Origin: Bin87 sp965221295
Lineage (GTDB): Bacteria > Chloroflexota > Dehalococcoidia > Lucifugimonadales > UBA3495
NCBI GenBank assembly: GCA_965221295.1
Contig: OZ244879.1
Span: forward strand, 3,162,001 to 3,226,000
Reading direction: 5' to 3'
DNA length: 64,000 bases
A program made the translations under genes and the position numbers. The first letter of the stretch is position 1, and each line of letters opens with the position of its first letter. This document shows, in pieces, positions 1-7,431 of the stretch. The notes beneath the pieces are model-generated. The model did not search any database, had not been told where the DNA came from, and saw only the letters and a list, made by a program, of their open reading frames with translations.

Positions 1-334
1 CGAAGAGCCGATCCCACTCCGCCACGGTCATATCCTCGATGCTGCGTCCGAGAACGATGCCGGCGTTGTTCACCAGCACGTCGAGCTTGCCATACTCAGA
101 GGTGGCCGCGCTCACGGCGTCTGCCCAATCGCTCTCGCTGGTGACGTCCAGACGCACGTAGGTGGCGCGCCCGCCCAGTTCGCGGATCTCCGCCTCGACG
201 CGGCGGCCTTCGTCGTCCAGGATGTCGCCGAAGACCACGCACGCGCCCTCCGCGGCGAACATTCTGGCTTCCACAGCGCCCTGTCCCCGGGCGCCGCCGC
301 TGATCAATGCTACCTTGCCGTCCAGTCTACCCAT
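1..334 (-). CDS. SDR family oxidoreductase, C-terminus cut by window edge
   Basis: Short-chain dehydrogenase/reductase, presumed NAD(P)-dependent; the substrate is unknown. The 111 visible residues start MGRLDGKVALISGG and contain the Rossmann glycine motif (GGARGQG, residues 13-19) and the NNAG motif near residue 92. The catalytic Tyr-Lys pair lies beyond the window edge, so activity cannot be judged. The gene begins 14 bases after the stop of the F420-type oxidoreductase on the same strand, so the two are probably co-transcribed. Family assignment is firm; a specific function is not. Confidence 0.9.
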   Translation of the reverse strand, partial: MGRLDGKVALISGGARGQGAVEARMFAAEGACVVFGDILDDEGRRVEAEIRELGGRATYVRLDVTSESDWADAVSAATSEYGKLDVLVNNAGIVLGRSIEDMTVAEWDRLF

Positions 335-348
335 GGCGATTGACTCCT

Positions 349-1257
349 TCAGCCGTTGACCACTTCTTTGAATTCACGTATGGCGTTGATGTGCGCGTCG
401 GGTGTGGCGAGGCCGGCGGACATGGTGTTGATGGAGAAATGGGTGGCGCCCATTCCTCGCCAAGTCTCGGCGCGGGCCTGCCAGAGCTCGGGGTCGCCGT
501 CGGTGTAATTGACGCGGGGCTCCATGCCAATGGCGTTGGGATCGCGGCCAGCGGCTTCGGCGGCCCGACGCACCTTGGCGATGGCCGCCTCGGCTTGCGG
601 ATCATCCGCCTGGAACTGGGGGAACCAGCCGTCGGCGCATCGTCCCACGCGGCTGAGCACGCGGTCGGCGGGGATCGGCCCCCGGGCGCGGCTGCCAGCG
701 CCCATCCAGAGAGGTATGGGTCGCTGCACGGGCAGCGGGTTGATGCCGGCGTTGGTCACGTCGTGGTAACTACCATGGAAGTCAACGACTTCTTCCGTCC
801 AGAGGCGGCGCAATAGTTCCATTTGTTCCTCGGCGCGGCGGCCCCGGGTGGTGAAGTCCTCGCCCAGCGCCTCGTATTCCACCGGGTTCCAGCCTATGCC
901 GACGCCTAGACGGAGCCTACCGTTGCTGAGAACATCCACCTCGGCGGCCTGCTTGGCTACCAGCGCGGTTTGACGCTGGCCCAGGATGACGATGGCCGAC
1001 ACCAGCTCCACGTTGGCGGTCAGGCCGGCCAGGTAGCCGAACAGAACGAAGATCTCGTGGAACATGCTCTCCTTGGTGTAGCTGCCAGTCCACGGTTGGT
1101 GGTACGTGGTGTCGGCGCCCAGCACATGGTCGTAAGCGATGATGTGAGCGAATCCCAACTCCTCGGCGGCTTGCGCGTAGTCGCGCACCGCAATGGGGTC
1201 GGAACCGATCTCGGTCTGAGGAAAAACGACGCCGATCTGCATCTGTTGGCTGGGCAT
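349..1257 (-). CDS. LLM class F420-dependent oxidoreductase
   Basis: A 302-residue luciferase-like flavin/F420 oxidoreductase, probably using reduced F420 on an unknown cytosolic substrate. The family signature LGVGIGWNPVEYEALG lies near residues 117-132, with the usual opening MQIGVVFPQTEIG and the mid-protein RPIPLWMGAGS strand. The frame stays open upstream to 1470. I chose ATG 1257 (MPSQQMQIG) because AGGAG sits 8 bases before it and the upstream residues look like translated non-coding sequence. It leads a two-gene unit with the SDR. The long group of TIGR03619-like proteins is the closest match I can name. Confidence 0.9.
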   Translation of the reverse strand: MPSQQMQIGVVFPQTEIGSDPIAVRDYAQAAEELGFAHIIAYDHVLGADTTYHQPWTGSYTKESMFHEIFVLFGYLAGLTANVELVSAIVILGQRQTALVAKQAAEVDVLSNGRLRLGVGIGWNPVEYEALGEDFTTRGRRAEEQMELLRRLWTEEVVDFHGSYHDVTNAGINPLPVQRPIPLWMGAGSRARGPIPADRVLSRVGRCADGWFPQFQADDPQAEAAIAKVRRAAEAAGRDPNAIGMEPRVNYTDGDPELWQARAETWRGMGATHFSINTMSAGLATPDAHINAIREFKEVVNG

Positions 1258-1727
1258 GAATTGGCTCCTGAAGGCGAAGGGTGGATGTACGCGCGGGCAG
1301 CGACGGATCGGGTGAATTTTACCCCGGCAAAGCGGGGCCAAGCAAACCGGCCCCGACGGCCAGCTTGGGCGCGGCAAACGCGCGTTCGGCGGGATGCGCC
1401 AGACCGCCGCGTCCCGGCGGCCAGGTCGCGAACGACACGCGCCTCGGAGCCAGGTTTGACGGTAACCCATCTTGCCGGCGAAACCAAGCGGTCGGAACCG
1501 TGGCCGCCGAACCTTTGGCCATTGATCTTGTCGTCGATCTTATCGTCTGGCGTTGCCAGCGAAGCGCGGCAATCTCGTTGACACCAACCGTCGGTCGCGC
1601 TGCCCCGCCCCCGGCGGCAGCTGGCGCAGGCTCCCTAGTTGCTCAAAAGCTAGGTATAGGTAGATGACTTTTCCGCCGACTTTTGATACCATGCCAATCG
1701 CTAACTCAGTGATCAGGAGCAATTCCC
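1258..1727. other. Intergenic region with a repeat fragment
   Basis: About 470 bases between the divergent F420 oxidoreductase and rpsT. At roughly 1552-1583 there is a half-copy of the dispersed palindromic repeat (GCCAGCGAAGCGCGGCAATC). I see no convincing gene on either strand. Promoters for both flanking genes should lie here, but I could not find a -35/-10 pair I would defend. Confidence 0.5.
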
Positions 1728-1982
1728 TTGCCCGCACCAAAGGCCTATCGCCAATCCGTAAAACGATACGCGCGCAACTTGAGCGTGCGTCGCGCCACCC
1801 GCACCGCAATCGGCCGCGCCCGGCGCGCCATCGCCGCCGGCGCCCCCGAATCCGCGGAAGAGGCGCTCAAGGCGATGCGCCAACTGGACATCGCCGCTCG
1901 CAAGGGCGTGGTCCACAAGAACAACGCCTCACGTCGCAAGGCGCGGCTGGCCGCAGCCCTCAACAAGTCGCAGTCCCAGTGA
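1728..1982 (+). CDS. rpsT: 30S ribosomal protein S20
   Basis: S20 binds 16S rRNA early in small-subunit assembly. The 84-residue product starts MPAPKAYRQSVKRYARNLSV and has the family's basic helical character (a run such as NNASRRKARLAAALNK at the end), with the usual length of 80-90 residues. The start is TTG at 1728, with AGGAG 8 bases upstream at 1715-1719; there is no nearby in-frame ATG. A weak start codon is common for rpsT, whose translation is autoregulated in other bacteria. It is a stand-alone gene here. Confidence 0.93.
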   Translation: MPAPKAYRQSVKRYARNLSVRRATRTAIGRARRAIAAGAPESAEEALKAMRQLDIAARKGVVHKNNASRRKARLAAALNKSQSQ

Positions 1983-2553
1983 GGGCGTTGCCCGTCCCCA
2001 ACCGGTTTCCCGCACCCGGCGTTCCCGATCCGCGGCGGCCAGCCGTAGACGCGTGGTCGCCGATTCGTTTTATCCCTCGCTGAAAGGGCATCCCCGCAAC
2101 GCCATCTACGGGCTCTCGCCATAAGCGGGGATTGAACCGCGCGTAGCAGTGGCCGGCGCCTGGTAGCGCTGGCCCCTACCCGTCAATCAGGGCCGCCCCA
2201 CCTGTGATTGCAAACCGCCGCGCCGATCATTGAGAGCGACCAACCAATCGTTGCAAACGCTCTTCCACCGCTTGCCGACCCTTGATCTGTGGGTCCTTTC
2301 TTCCTGCATTGCCAGCCAGACGCGGCGATCTCTTTTGGCGCGTCTGACGACCGTCCCGCTGTACAGTCAAACGGCCATTCGCGTCGGTAATGGATTGCCG
2401 CGCCATCAACGGCCATGCCTGTGGGATCAGAATAGGCGCTCGCCATGCGACGAGCGTGAACCGAGGCGCTCTGGCGGTCCGTTTTCGTCCGCTCGATTCC
2501 CGCAGCCATAGAAAAGTCCGGAAATTGCATGGCCGGCGGTGACGCGCCACTCG
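1983..2553. other. Non-coding interval between rpsT and lexA
   Basis: About 570 bases. The arms ATCCCCGC and GCGGGGAT (around 2089-2131) could pair across a loop of about 27 bases, possibly ending rpsT transcripts. The overlapping short frames on the minus strand (2183-2562) have no recognisable domain, no Shine-Dalgarno site and shifting composition, so I do not call them genes. Confidence 0.4.
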
Positions 2554-2582
2554 TTGACACATTTATCCTAATCGGATATTAT
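2554..2582 (+). promoter_or_regulatory. Sigma-70 type promoter of lexA
   Basis: TTGACA at 2554-2559 and TATTAT at 2577-2582 are separated by exactly 17 bases, giving 11 of 12 consensus positions. The predicted transcript starts near 2589 and leaves a leader of about 60 bases before the lexA ATG. Confidence 0.8.
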
Positions 2583-2591
2583 GTTGGCTAA

Positions 2592-2603
2592 GAACAAACT
2601 TTC
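2592..2603 (+). promoter_or_regulatory. Candidate LexA-binding box
   Basis: GAACAAACTTTC, one mismatch from the Gram-positive-type SOS box GAAC-N4-GTTC, lies at the predicted transcription start of lexA, where binding would block initiation. This fits autoregulation. The assignment rests on a single site and on the unproven assumption that this LexA uses that motif. Confidence 0.35.
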
Positions 2604-2648
2604 CGCACAATGGAACGCCAAAAACACGCCCGGAGGTATTAGACCACC

Positions 2649-3302
2649 ATGACATCGAAACGCGAACTGCGACCACGGCAACAACGCATACTAGCGTACA
2701 TCGCACAATTCCTCGAGGAAAACGGTATGCCGCCGACTGTGCGCGACATCCAGCACGGTTGCGAAATCAGCAGCACCTCTGTGGTGGACTACAACCTCCG
2801 GTTGCTGGAGCGCCACGGCTACTTGAAGCGACGTTCGGAGATTGCCCGGGGCATCGAACTCCTCGACGAAACAGGCCTGCCGGTCAACACCGGTTCCACC
2901 CGCGTCCAGATCGTCGGCAGCATCGCCGCCGGAGAACCCATACCAGCCTTTTCTTCCGAGGGAGCCTCCGCCGCCGCCGAATTCGACATCGTCGAGGTGC
3001 GGCCCGACCTGAAGAAGAAGCATGGCACTCTGTTCGCCCTGTCGGTGAAGGGAACCTCCATGATCGACGCCCTCATCGACGACGGCGACGTGGTGGTGAT
3101 CACACCGACCAACATCGCCCAAAACGGCGAGATGGTCGTGGCCTGGCTCAAAGAAGAGGAAGAAGCAACCCTCAAGAAGTTCTACCGAGAGGGCAACCGG
3201 GTCCGCCTGCAGCCGGCCAACAGCGCCATGGAACCCATATACGCCGACGCCGACAACGTGGAAGTCCGTGGGCGCGTGGTGGAAGTGCTTCGCCAGTTTT
3301 AG
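2649..3302 (+). CDS. lexA: LexA repressor, SOS regulator
   Basis: Transcriptional repressor of the SOS regulon that self-cleaves when RecA filaments form. The 217-residue protein has an N-terminal winged helix (about 1-72, PPTVRDIQHGCEISSTSVV) and a C-terminal S24 peptidase fold. The cleavage bond is Ala94-Gly95 in SIAAGEPIP; the catalytic serine is Ser137 (GTSMID) and the lysine is Lys176 (TLKKF). All self-cleavage residues are present, so it should be functional. GGAGGT lies 11 bases before the ATG. A strong promoter and a candidate operator precede it, and a 13-bp hairpin follows it. An SRAP gene elsewhere in the window (58265) is a typical SOS-linked function. Confidence 0.95.
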   Translation: MTSKRELRPRQQRILAYIAQFLEENGMPPTVRDIQHGCEISSTSVVDYNLRLLERHGYLKRRSEIARGIELLDETGLPVNTGSTRVQIVGSIAAGEPIPAFSSEGASAAAEFDIVEVRPDLKKKHGTLFALSVKGTSMIDALIDDGDVVVITPTNIAQNGEMVVAWLKEEEEATLKKFYREGNRVRLQPANSAMEPIYADADNVEVRGRVVEVLRQF

Positions 3303-3318
3303 CCACCGCCGCCCAATG

Positions 3319-3353
3319 GGGCCATCGTTTCGCGCCGATTGAAACGATGGCCC
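3319..3353 (+). terminator. Hairpin after lexA
   Basis: A perfect 13-bp stem (arms 3319-3331 and 3341-3353, GGGCCATCGTTTC and its complement) with a 9-base loop. No T-run follows. It lies between lexA and the convergent nrtS-like gene, so it may end transcription from either side. Confidence 0.6.
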
Positions 3354-3444
3354 GCAATCCAAATGTACGCTCGTCGCCTGAGCTAGGGTCAGCGTTCGGG
3401 TGATCGCCGCCGGACCGAATGGCCGCGGCCCCGAGACACGCCCA

Positions 3445-3753
3445 TCAGTTGCGGCTGTTGGACAAGGCTCCGTAGGTCGCCACCAGGAAAGGAACGCAGT
3501 AGGTCAGCGGGATTTTCCACGCCAGCGCGCCGGCAATCTGGCCGGACAGGATGGCGTCCCCTTGGTTCAACCCGGTCAGAACGGTGCCCACCACCATGCT
3601 GGCCACCAGCGACCGGCGCAGCATTGGCCAGTGCCGCAACGCGCACTTCAGGCACTTGTCGACTCCCCGCGCATTCCCGGGCGGCCGAAACGTATAATGC
3701 GAACCCGCCAGGATCTTGGCGCATGACTGACACGTGGCGCTTCTGGAGGTCAT
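3445..3753 (-). CDS. Small NrtS-like nitrate/nitrite transporter with N-terminal Cys-pair domain
   Basis: The 102-residue protein has two parts. Residues 8-40 carry two CxxC pairs (CQSC, CLKC), a likely zinc ribbon. Residues 45-100 hold two membrane segments with the sequence GLNQGDAILSGQIAGALAWK and LTYCVPFLVATYGA, which match the small NrtS family of nitrate/nitrite transporters. The start ATG (3753-3751) overlaps the truB stop TGA (3752-3750) as ATGA, so translation is probably coupled to truB. It is therefore the last gene of the nusA operon, an unexpected place for an ion transporter. Transport of nitrate or nitrite is inferred from family resemblance only. Confidence 0.7.
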   Translation of the reverse strand: MTSRSATCQSCAKILAGSHYTFRPPGNARGVDKCLKCALRHWPMLRRSLVASMVVGTVLTGLNQGDAILSGQIAGALAWKIPLTYCVPFLVATYGALSNSRN

Positions 3754-4742
3754 GCCAGCGTTGCCTTCATCTTGGCCGGCGTTTCCGATGCGGGCGGCGC
3801 GTATGGAGAAGTTTCTGAACCCTGAAACACTCTCCGGGGTTGCCAGCGGCCCGCTTCGCTCTGATATTCCAATAACGCCAGGAAGACGCCATCCGGGCCG
3901 TAAGCTCGCCACCTGGCCGCTCTGTCGCACTCCGGCGCATCCGCGATCAACCGGATGGGCTGCCCGTTCTTGATGGCCACCTCCTGCTCGGCCGTTACGC
4001 GCGTCGCCGGCCAATCTTGTAGCGCCCAATCAATTGGATGCAGATGGACGCGCCAATCGGCGGTGGCAGCGACTCGCTCCAACTCTTCCAACCCGACGCC
4101 ATCCTCCGCCTTGAATCTTCCACACCGCAGGCGGCGCAATTCGGTGACGTACGCTCCGCAGCCCAGGGTCTGGCCCACGTCGTGCGCCAGAGAGCGCAAA
4201 TACGTGCCGCGCCCGCAGTCCACCGTGAGGCGTAGAAGGGAATCGCGGATTTCGTCAATGTGAATTTCATACACGCTAACCGGCCGAGGCGTTCGCGCCA
4301 CCTCCTGCCCGGAGCGCGCCAAGTCGTAGAGGCGTTGCCCGTCCACCTTGATCGCGCTGAACATGGGCGGAACCTGTTCGATGCGGCCCACGAAGCCCAC
4401 CAACGCCCCGGCGATCGCCTCGCGGGTGAACCGAGGGGAGGCCTTTACCTCCTCAATCTCGCCTTCCGCGTCATAGGTGGAGCTGATGGCGCCAAGACGC
4501 ATGGTCATGCGGTAACGTTTGCGGCTCGACACCACATCTTCCATCAGGCGAGTCGCCTGGCCGAAGCAGATGGGCAGGACGCCTTCCGCCAGCGGGTCCA
4601 GGGTGCCGGCGTGGCCAACCTTCCGGCGCTGCCCCGTCGCGTGTTTGACCCGACGCAGGGCCGCCATGGAGGTCATACCCACGGGCTTGTAGAGGTTCAA
4701 AAATCCGTGGGCTGGGAGTTCGAGCCTTTGGTCGCGCGCCAT
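3750..4742 (-). CDS. truB: tRNA pseudouridine(55) synthase TruB
   Basis: Isomerises U55 in the T loop of tRNAs. The 330-residue protein opens with GFLNLYKPVGMTS and has the catalytic motif GHAGTLDPLAEGVLP with Asp49 as nucleophile, followed by RYRMTMRLG and the CGRGTYLRSLAHDVG motif. The C-terminal part (about 255-330) resembles the extra domain of longer TruB proteins. ATG 4742 starts 4 bases after the rbfA stop; the frame is open to 4811, but those residues overlap rbfA and are not conserved in character. It is in the standard nusA-infB-rbfA-truB order. Confidence 0.95.
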   Translation of the reverse strand: MARDQRLELPAHGFLNLYKPVGMTSMAALRRVKHATGQRRKVGHAGTLDPLAEGVLPICFGQATRLMEDVVSSRKRYRMTMRLGAISSTYDAEGEIEEVKASPRFTREAIAGALVGFVGRIEQVPPMFSAIKVDGQRLYDLARSGQEVARTPRPVSVYEIHIDEIRDSLLRLTVDCGRGTYLRSLAHDVGQTLGCGAYVTELRRLRCGRFKAEDGVGLEELERVAATADWRVHLHPIDWALQDWPATRVTAEQEVAIKNGQPIRLIADAPECDRAARWRAYGPDGVFLALLEYQSEAGRWQPRRVFQGSETSPYAPPASETPAKMKATLA

Positions 4743-4746
4743 GGCG

Positions 4747-5142
4747 TCAAATCTGACCAGACCAGGGAACCTCGCCACCTTCACCTGCCGCGTCGGATGG
4801 AGGCAGGTCATCGATGATCCGCATCAGGCGATCCGCTTCAACCATAGCGTCATCAAGGGCGAACTTGAGGAAGGGTATGTAGCGGAGGGATACCCGGTTA
4901 CGAAGTTCGCGTCTCAAGAAGGAGGCGGACGACTGGATCCCAGCCAGCGCCTCCTGGCGAACCGATTCATGGCCCATGACGCTGACGTAAACCCTGGCGT
5001 TGCGCAGGTCAGGAGCGGTTCTGACCTGAGTGATGGTGATGATCCCGTTGAGCCGCGGGTCGTTGACCTGCGAGGCGATCAGGTTGGAGATTTCCTGACG
5101 CAGCAGTCCGTTCACGCGTTCAATGCGGCGGCGATCGGCCAT
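4747..5142 (-). CDS. rbfA: 30S ribosome-binding factor RbfA
   Basis: Cold-shock-linked assembly factor that acts on the 16S 5' region of the 30S subunit. The 131-residue product has the family's KH-like core: RRRIERVNGLLRQEISNLI, NDPRLNGIITITQVRTAPDL and ARVYVSVMG near residues 5-57. A short acidic tail follows. It starts 16 bases after infB and ends 4 bases before truB, consistent with one polycistronic message. Confidence 0.93.
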   Translation of the reverse strand: MADRRRIERVNGLLRQEISNLIASQVNDPRLNGIITITQVRTAPDLRNARVYVSVMGHESVRQEALAGIQSSASFLRRELRNRVSLRYIPFLKFALDDAMVEADRLMRIIDDLPPSDAAGEGGEVPWSGQI

Positions 5143-5158
5143 GTCAACCTCGAATGGC

Positions 5159-6967
5159 TTAGTTTATCCGCTCCATTCTAACTGCCTGTATGATGTCCCC
5201 TTCTTCGAATTCGTTGAAGGACTGGAGGACGATGCCGCACTCGGTGCCGACGGTCGCTTGGTTGATCTCGTCTCGGAAATGGCGGAGGCTCAGCATTTCG
5301 GTTTCCGACACGACATCGTTTTCCCGCATCACTCGCACCGCGCCCTGTCGGGTGATGCGGCCATCGAGCACTCGGCACCCGGCGATGCGGACGCCCCGCC
5401 GTCCCTCGAAGATTTCGCGAACTTCCGCCCGCCCGACGATCACTTCCTCGTATTCGGGTTCCAGCATCCCGCGAAGGGCTTGTTCCACATCTTCCAGCAA
5501 GCGGTAGATGATCTGATAATTCCGCACTTCCACGCCCAGGCGTTCGGCGGTGCGCTCGGCTCCGATCTCGAAGCCCACGTTGAAGGCCAGGATGATGCCG
5601 CCGGACGCCGCAGCCAGCTGCACGTCTGAATCGCTGACCGCCCCAGAACCGGCGTGGATGACGCGGGCTTTCACGTCCCCTTCCGACAGTTTCTCAATGG
5701 ATTGCACCGCAGCCTCGACGCTGCCTTGGACGTCTGCCTTGAGCACCAGAACCAGTTCCTTGACATCGCCGGCGTCGATCTGCTTGACGATATTGTCCAG
5801 CGTCAGGACGGTGTCCAGATTGTTGGCGGTGGAGCGCTGACCGTTGCGTTGCGCAATTTGGCGCGCGGTGCGGTCGTCGGGGGTGACTCGGAGGATGTCT
5901 CCGGCCTCGGGGGTTGCGTTGAGGCCAGTTACCACGCCGGGGGAACCGGGCGTGATCTCGTCCATGCTTTCGCCCCGTTCGTTGGCGATGGCGCGAACTC
6001 GGCCCCACGCGCCGCCGGCCACGATGTGGTCGCCAACACGTAGCGTGCCGGCCTGCACCAGCACGGTGACGGACGGACCGCGACGGCGGTCCAGGGTGGC
6101 TTCGATGACCACGCCGGCCGCGTCCCGTTGGGGGTTCGCCTTGAGTTCCATGACTTCCGAAAGGACGATCAGGTTTTCAATGAGGTCGCCCACGCCGTCG
6201 CCAGTCTGAGCGGAAACGGGTACGGCGATTACGTCGCCGCCCCATTCTTCAACCAGCAGGTTACGCTCGCTGAGTTGCCGTTTTACGACGTCCGGTTCGG
6301 CGCCGGGCAGGTCCATCTTGTTGATGGCCACCACAATCGGAACCTCGGCGGCGCGGGCATGGTCGATGGCCTCGTCGGTCTGGGGCATGATGCCGTCGTC
6401 GGCCGCCACCACCAGGACCGCAATGTCGGTAACCCGCGCCCCGCGGGAACGGATGGCGGTGAAGGCGGCGTGCCCAGGGGTATCCAAAAAGGTGATCGGA
6501 CGCCCGTCCTGGGAAACCTGGTAGGCGCCGATGTGTTGGGTTATGCCGCCGGCCTCTTTCTCCACCACCGCTGATGACCGGATGTAGTCCAGCAGGCTGG
6601 TTTTGCCGTGGTCAACGTGCCCGAGTATGGTAATCACCGGAGGACGGGGTTCAAGATGTTCTTCGGCGTCTTGGGCATCGCTGGCTTTGATGGCTGAGGT
6701 GTCCTCGGCAATCTCCGCCACGCGGGTGCGCACGCTGTAGGCGGCGGCGGCGACGGTGGCGACCTGATGGTCGATCACCTGATTCACCGAAACCATTATC
6801 CCGTGCCGCATCAACTGCTTGATCACGTCCACTGGGGATTGGTCCAGCAGTTCAGCCAGTTCTTTCACGGTTAGGGTTTCGGGCAGCGTCAGCGCTCTGG
6901 GAGCGCTGCGACGGGGTTCGCCGCGGCGAACCCTTCGGGCGCCTGCGGTGCGTTGCTGGGTCGTCAT
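5159..6967 (-). CDS. infB: Translation initiation factor IF-2 (short form)
   Basis: GTPase that places initiator tRNA on the 30S subunit and promotes subunit joining. The 602-residue form has a short IF2_N region (about 25-80, LTVKELAELLDQSPVDVIKQL). The G domain shows GHVDHGKT (116-123), DTPGH (162-166) and NKMD (216-219), and is followed by domains II, III and the initiator-tRNA-binding domain IV. The long charged N-terminal extension of proteobacterial IF2 is absent. ATG 6967 is preceded by GGAGGT 7 bases upstream; the frame's extension to 7234 overlaps ylxR and is not real. It starts 2 bases after the ylxR stop. Confidence 0.96.
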   Translation of the reverse strand: MTTQQRTAGARRVRRGEPRRSAPRALTLPETLTVKELAELLDQSPVDVIKQLMRHGIMVSVNQVIDHQVATVAAAAYSVRTRVAEIAEDTSAIKASDAQDAEEHLEPRPPVITILGHVDHGKTSLLDYIRSSAVVEKEAGGITQHIGAYQVSQDGRPITFLDTPGHAAFTAIRSRGARVTDIAVLVVAADDGIMPQTDEAIDHARAAEVPIVVAINKMDLPGAEPDVVKRQLSERNLLVEEWGGDVIAVPVSAQTGDGVGDLIENLIVLSEVMELKANPQRDAAGVVIEATLDRRRGPSVTVLVQAGTLRVGDHIVAGGAWGRVRAIANERGESMDEITPGSPGVVTGLNATPEAGDILRVTPDDRTARQIAQRNGQRSTANNLDTVLTLDNIVKQIDAGDVKELVLVLKADVQGSVEAAVQSIEKLSEGDVKARVIHAGSGAVSDSDVQLAAASGGIILAFNVGFEIGAERTAERLGVEVRNYQIIYRLLEDVEQALRGMLEPEYEEVIVGRAEVREIFEGRRGVRIAGCRVLDGRITRQGAVRVMRENDVVSETEMLSLRHFRDEINQATVGTECGIVLQSFNEFEEGDIIQAVRMERIN

Positions 6968-6969
6968 GG

Positions 6970-7431
6970 TTAACACCTCCTGGCGCCGCCGGATGCGATG
7001 GCCTCTAGGTAGTAATTTTGCAGCGCTTCGATGTCTGGACCGGTCACTGGCGCTCGAAGGCTTCTTTCCAGGGATCGCCGGGCCAGCCCACGTTCCCAGC
7101 ACCCAGCGCGGTCGCACAAATAGGCGCCTCGCCCGTTGGCTTTCCCCGAGGGGTCTGGGATCACGGGGCCGTCGGGAGTGCGGACGATGCGCACCAGTTG
7201 TCCCTTTGGCGCCTTGTGGCCACAGGCGATGCAACTGCGTTCGGGTATGTGTCGCTTTTTAGGAATCCCGTTTACCTGCCGTTTTTCGAGGTCAATGGCG
7301 CCGATGACGATGGGTGAGAGGTAGCGTCGCGGCGCGCAGGGTCTTGCCGGAACCAGCGGCCTGCCGCTAACGGCGGCGTGGGCCAGGACCGCGGGAACCG
7401 GGCACGTTGCCGCCGCGCCGGTTGCCACCAC
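6970..7431 (-). CDS. ylxR: YlxR family (DUF448) nucleic-acid-binding protein, start uncertain
   Basis: A small basic protein typically encoded between nusA and infB. The conserved domain is the C-terminal 94 residues (6970 to about 7255), with the family motifs ERSCIACG, LVRIVR and NGRGAYLC. No ATG, GTG or TTG lies in frame between the nusA stop (7367) and this domain. The only standard start is ATG 7431, inside nusA, giving 153 residues and a 65-base overlap. A rarer ATT at 7266, with AGGT 7 bases upstream, would give the usual family size of about 98 residues. I give the ATG coordinate but consider the upstream third doubtful. Confidence 0.75.
   Translation of the reverse strand: MVATGAAATCPVPAVLAHAAVSGRPLVPARPCAPRRYLSPIVIGAIDLEKRQVNGIPKKRHIPERSCIACGHKAPKGQLVRIVRTPDGPVIPDPSGKANGRGAYLCDRAGCWERGLARRSLERSLRAPVTGPDIEALQNYYLEAIASGGARRC

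Noticed and set aside
1258..1470. 71-residue N-terminal extension of the F420 oxidoreductase
   Set aside because: The extension is Arg/Pro-rich and unlike the family, while ATG 1257 has a good Shine-Dalgarno site and starts the conserved strand.
2089..2131. tRNA- or riboswitch-like fold downstream of rpsT
   Set aside because: Only one 8-bp stem with a long loop; no cloverleaf or known aptamer features.
2183..2562. Two overlapping minus-strand frames upstream of lexA
   Set aside because: No family features, no start signals, and they run into the lexA promoter.
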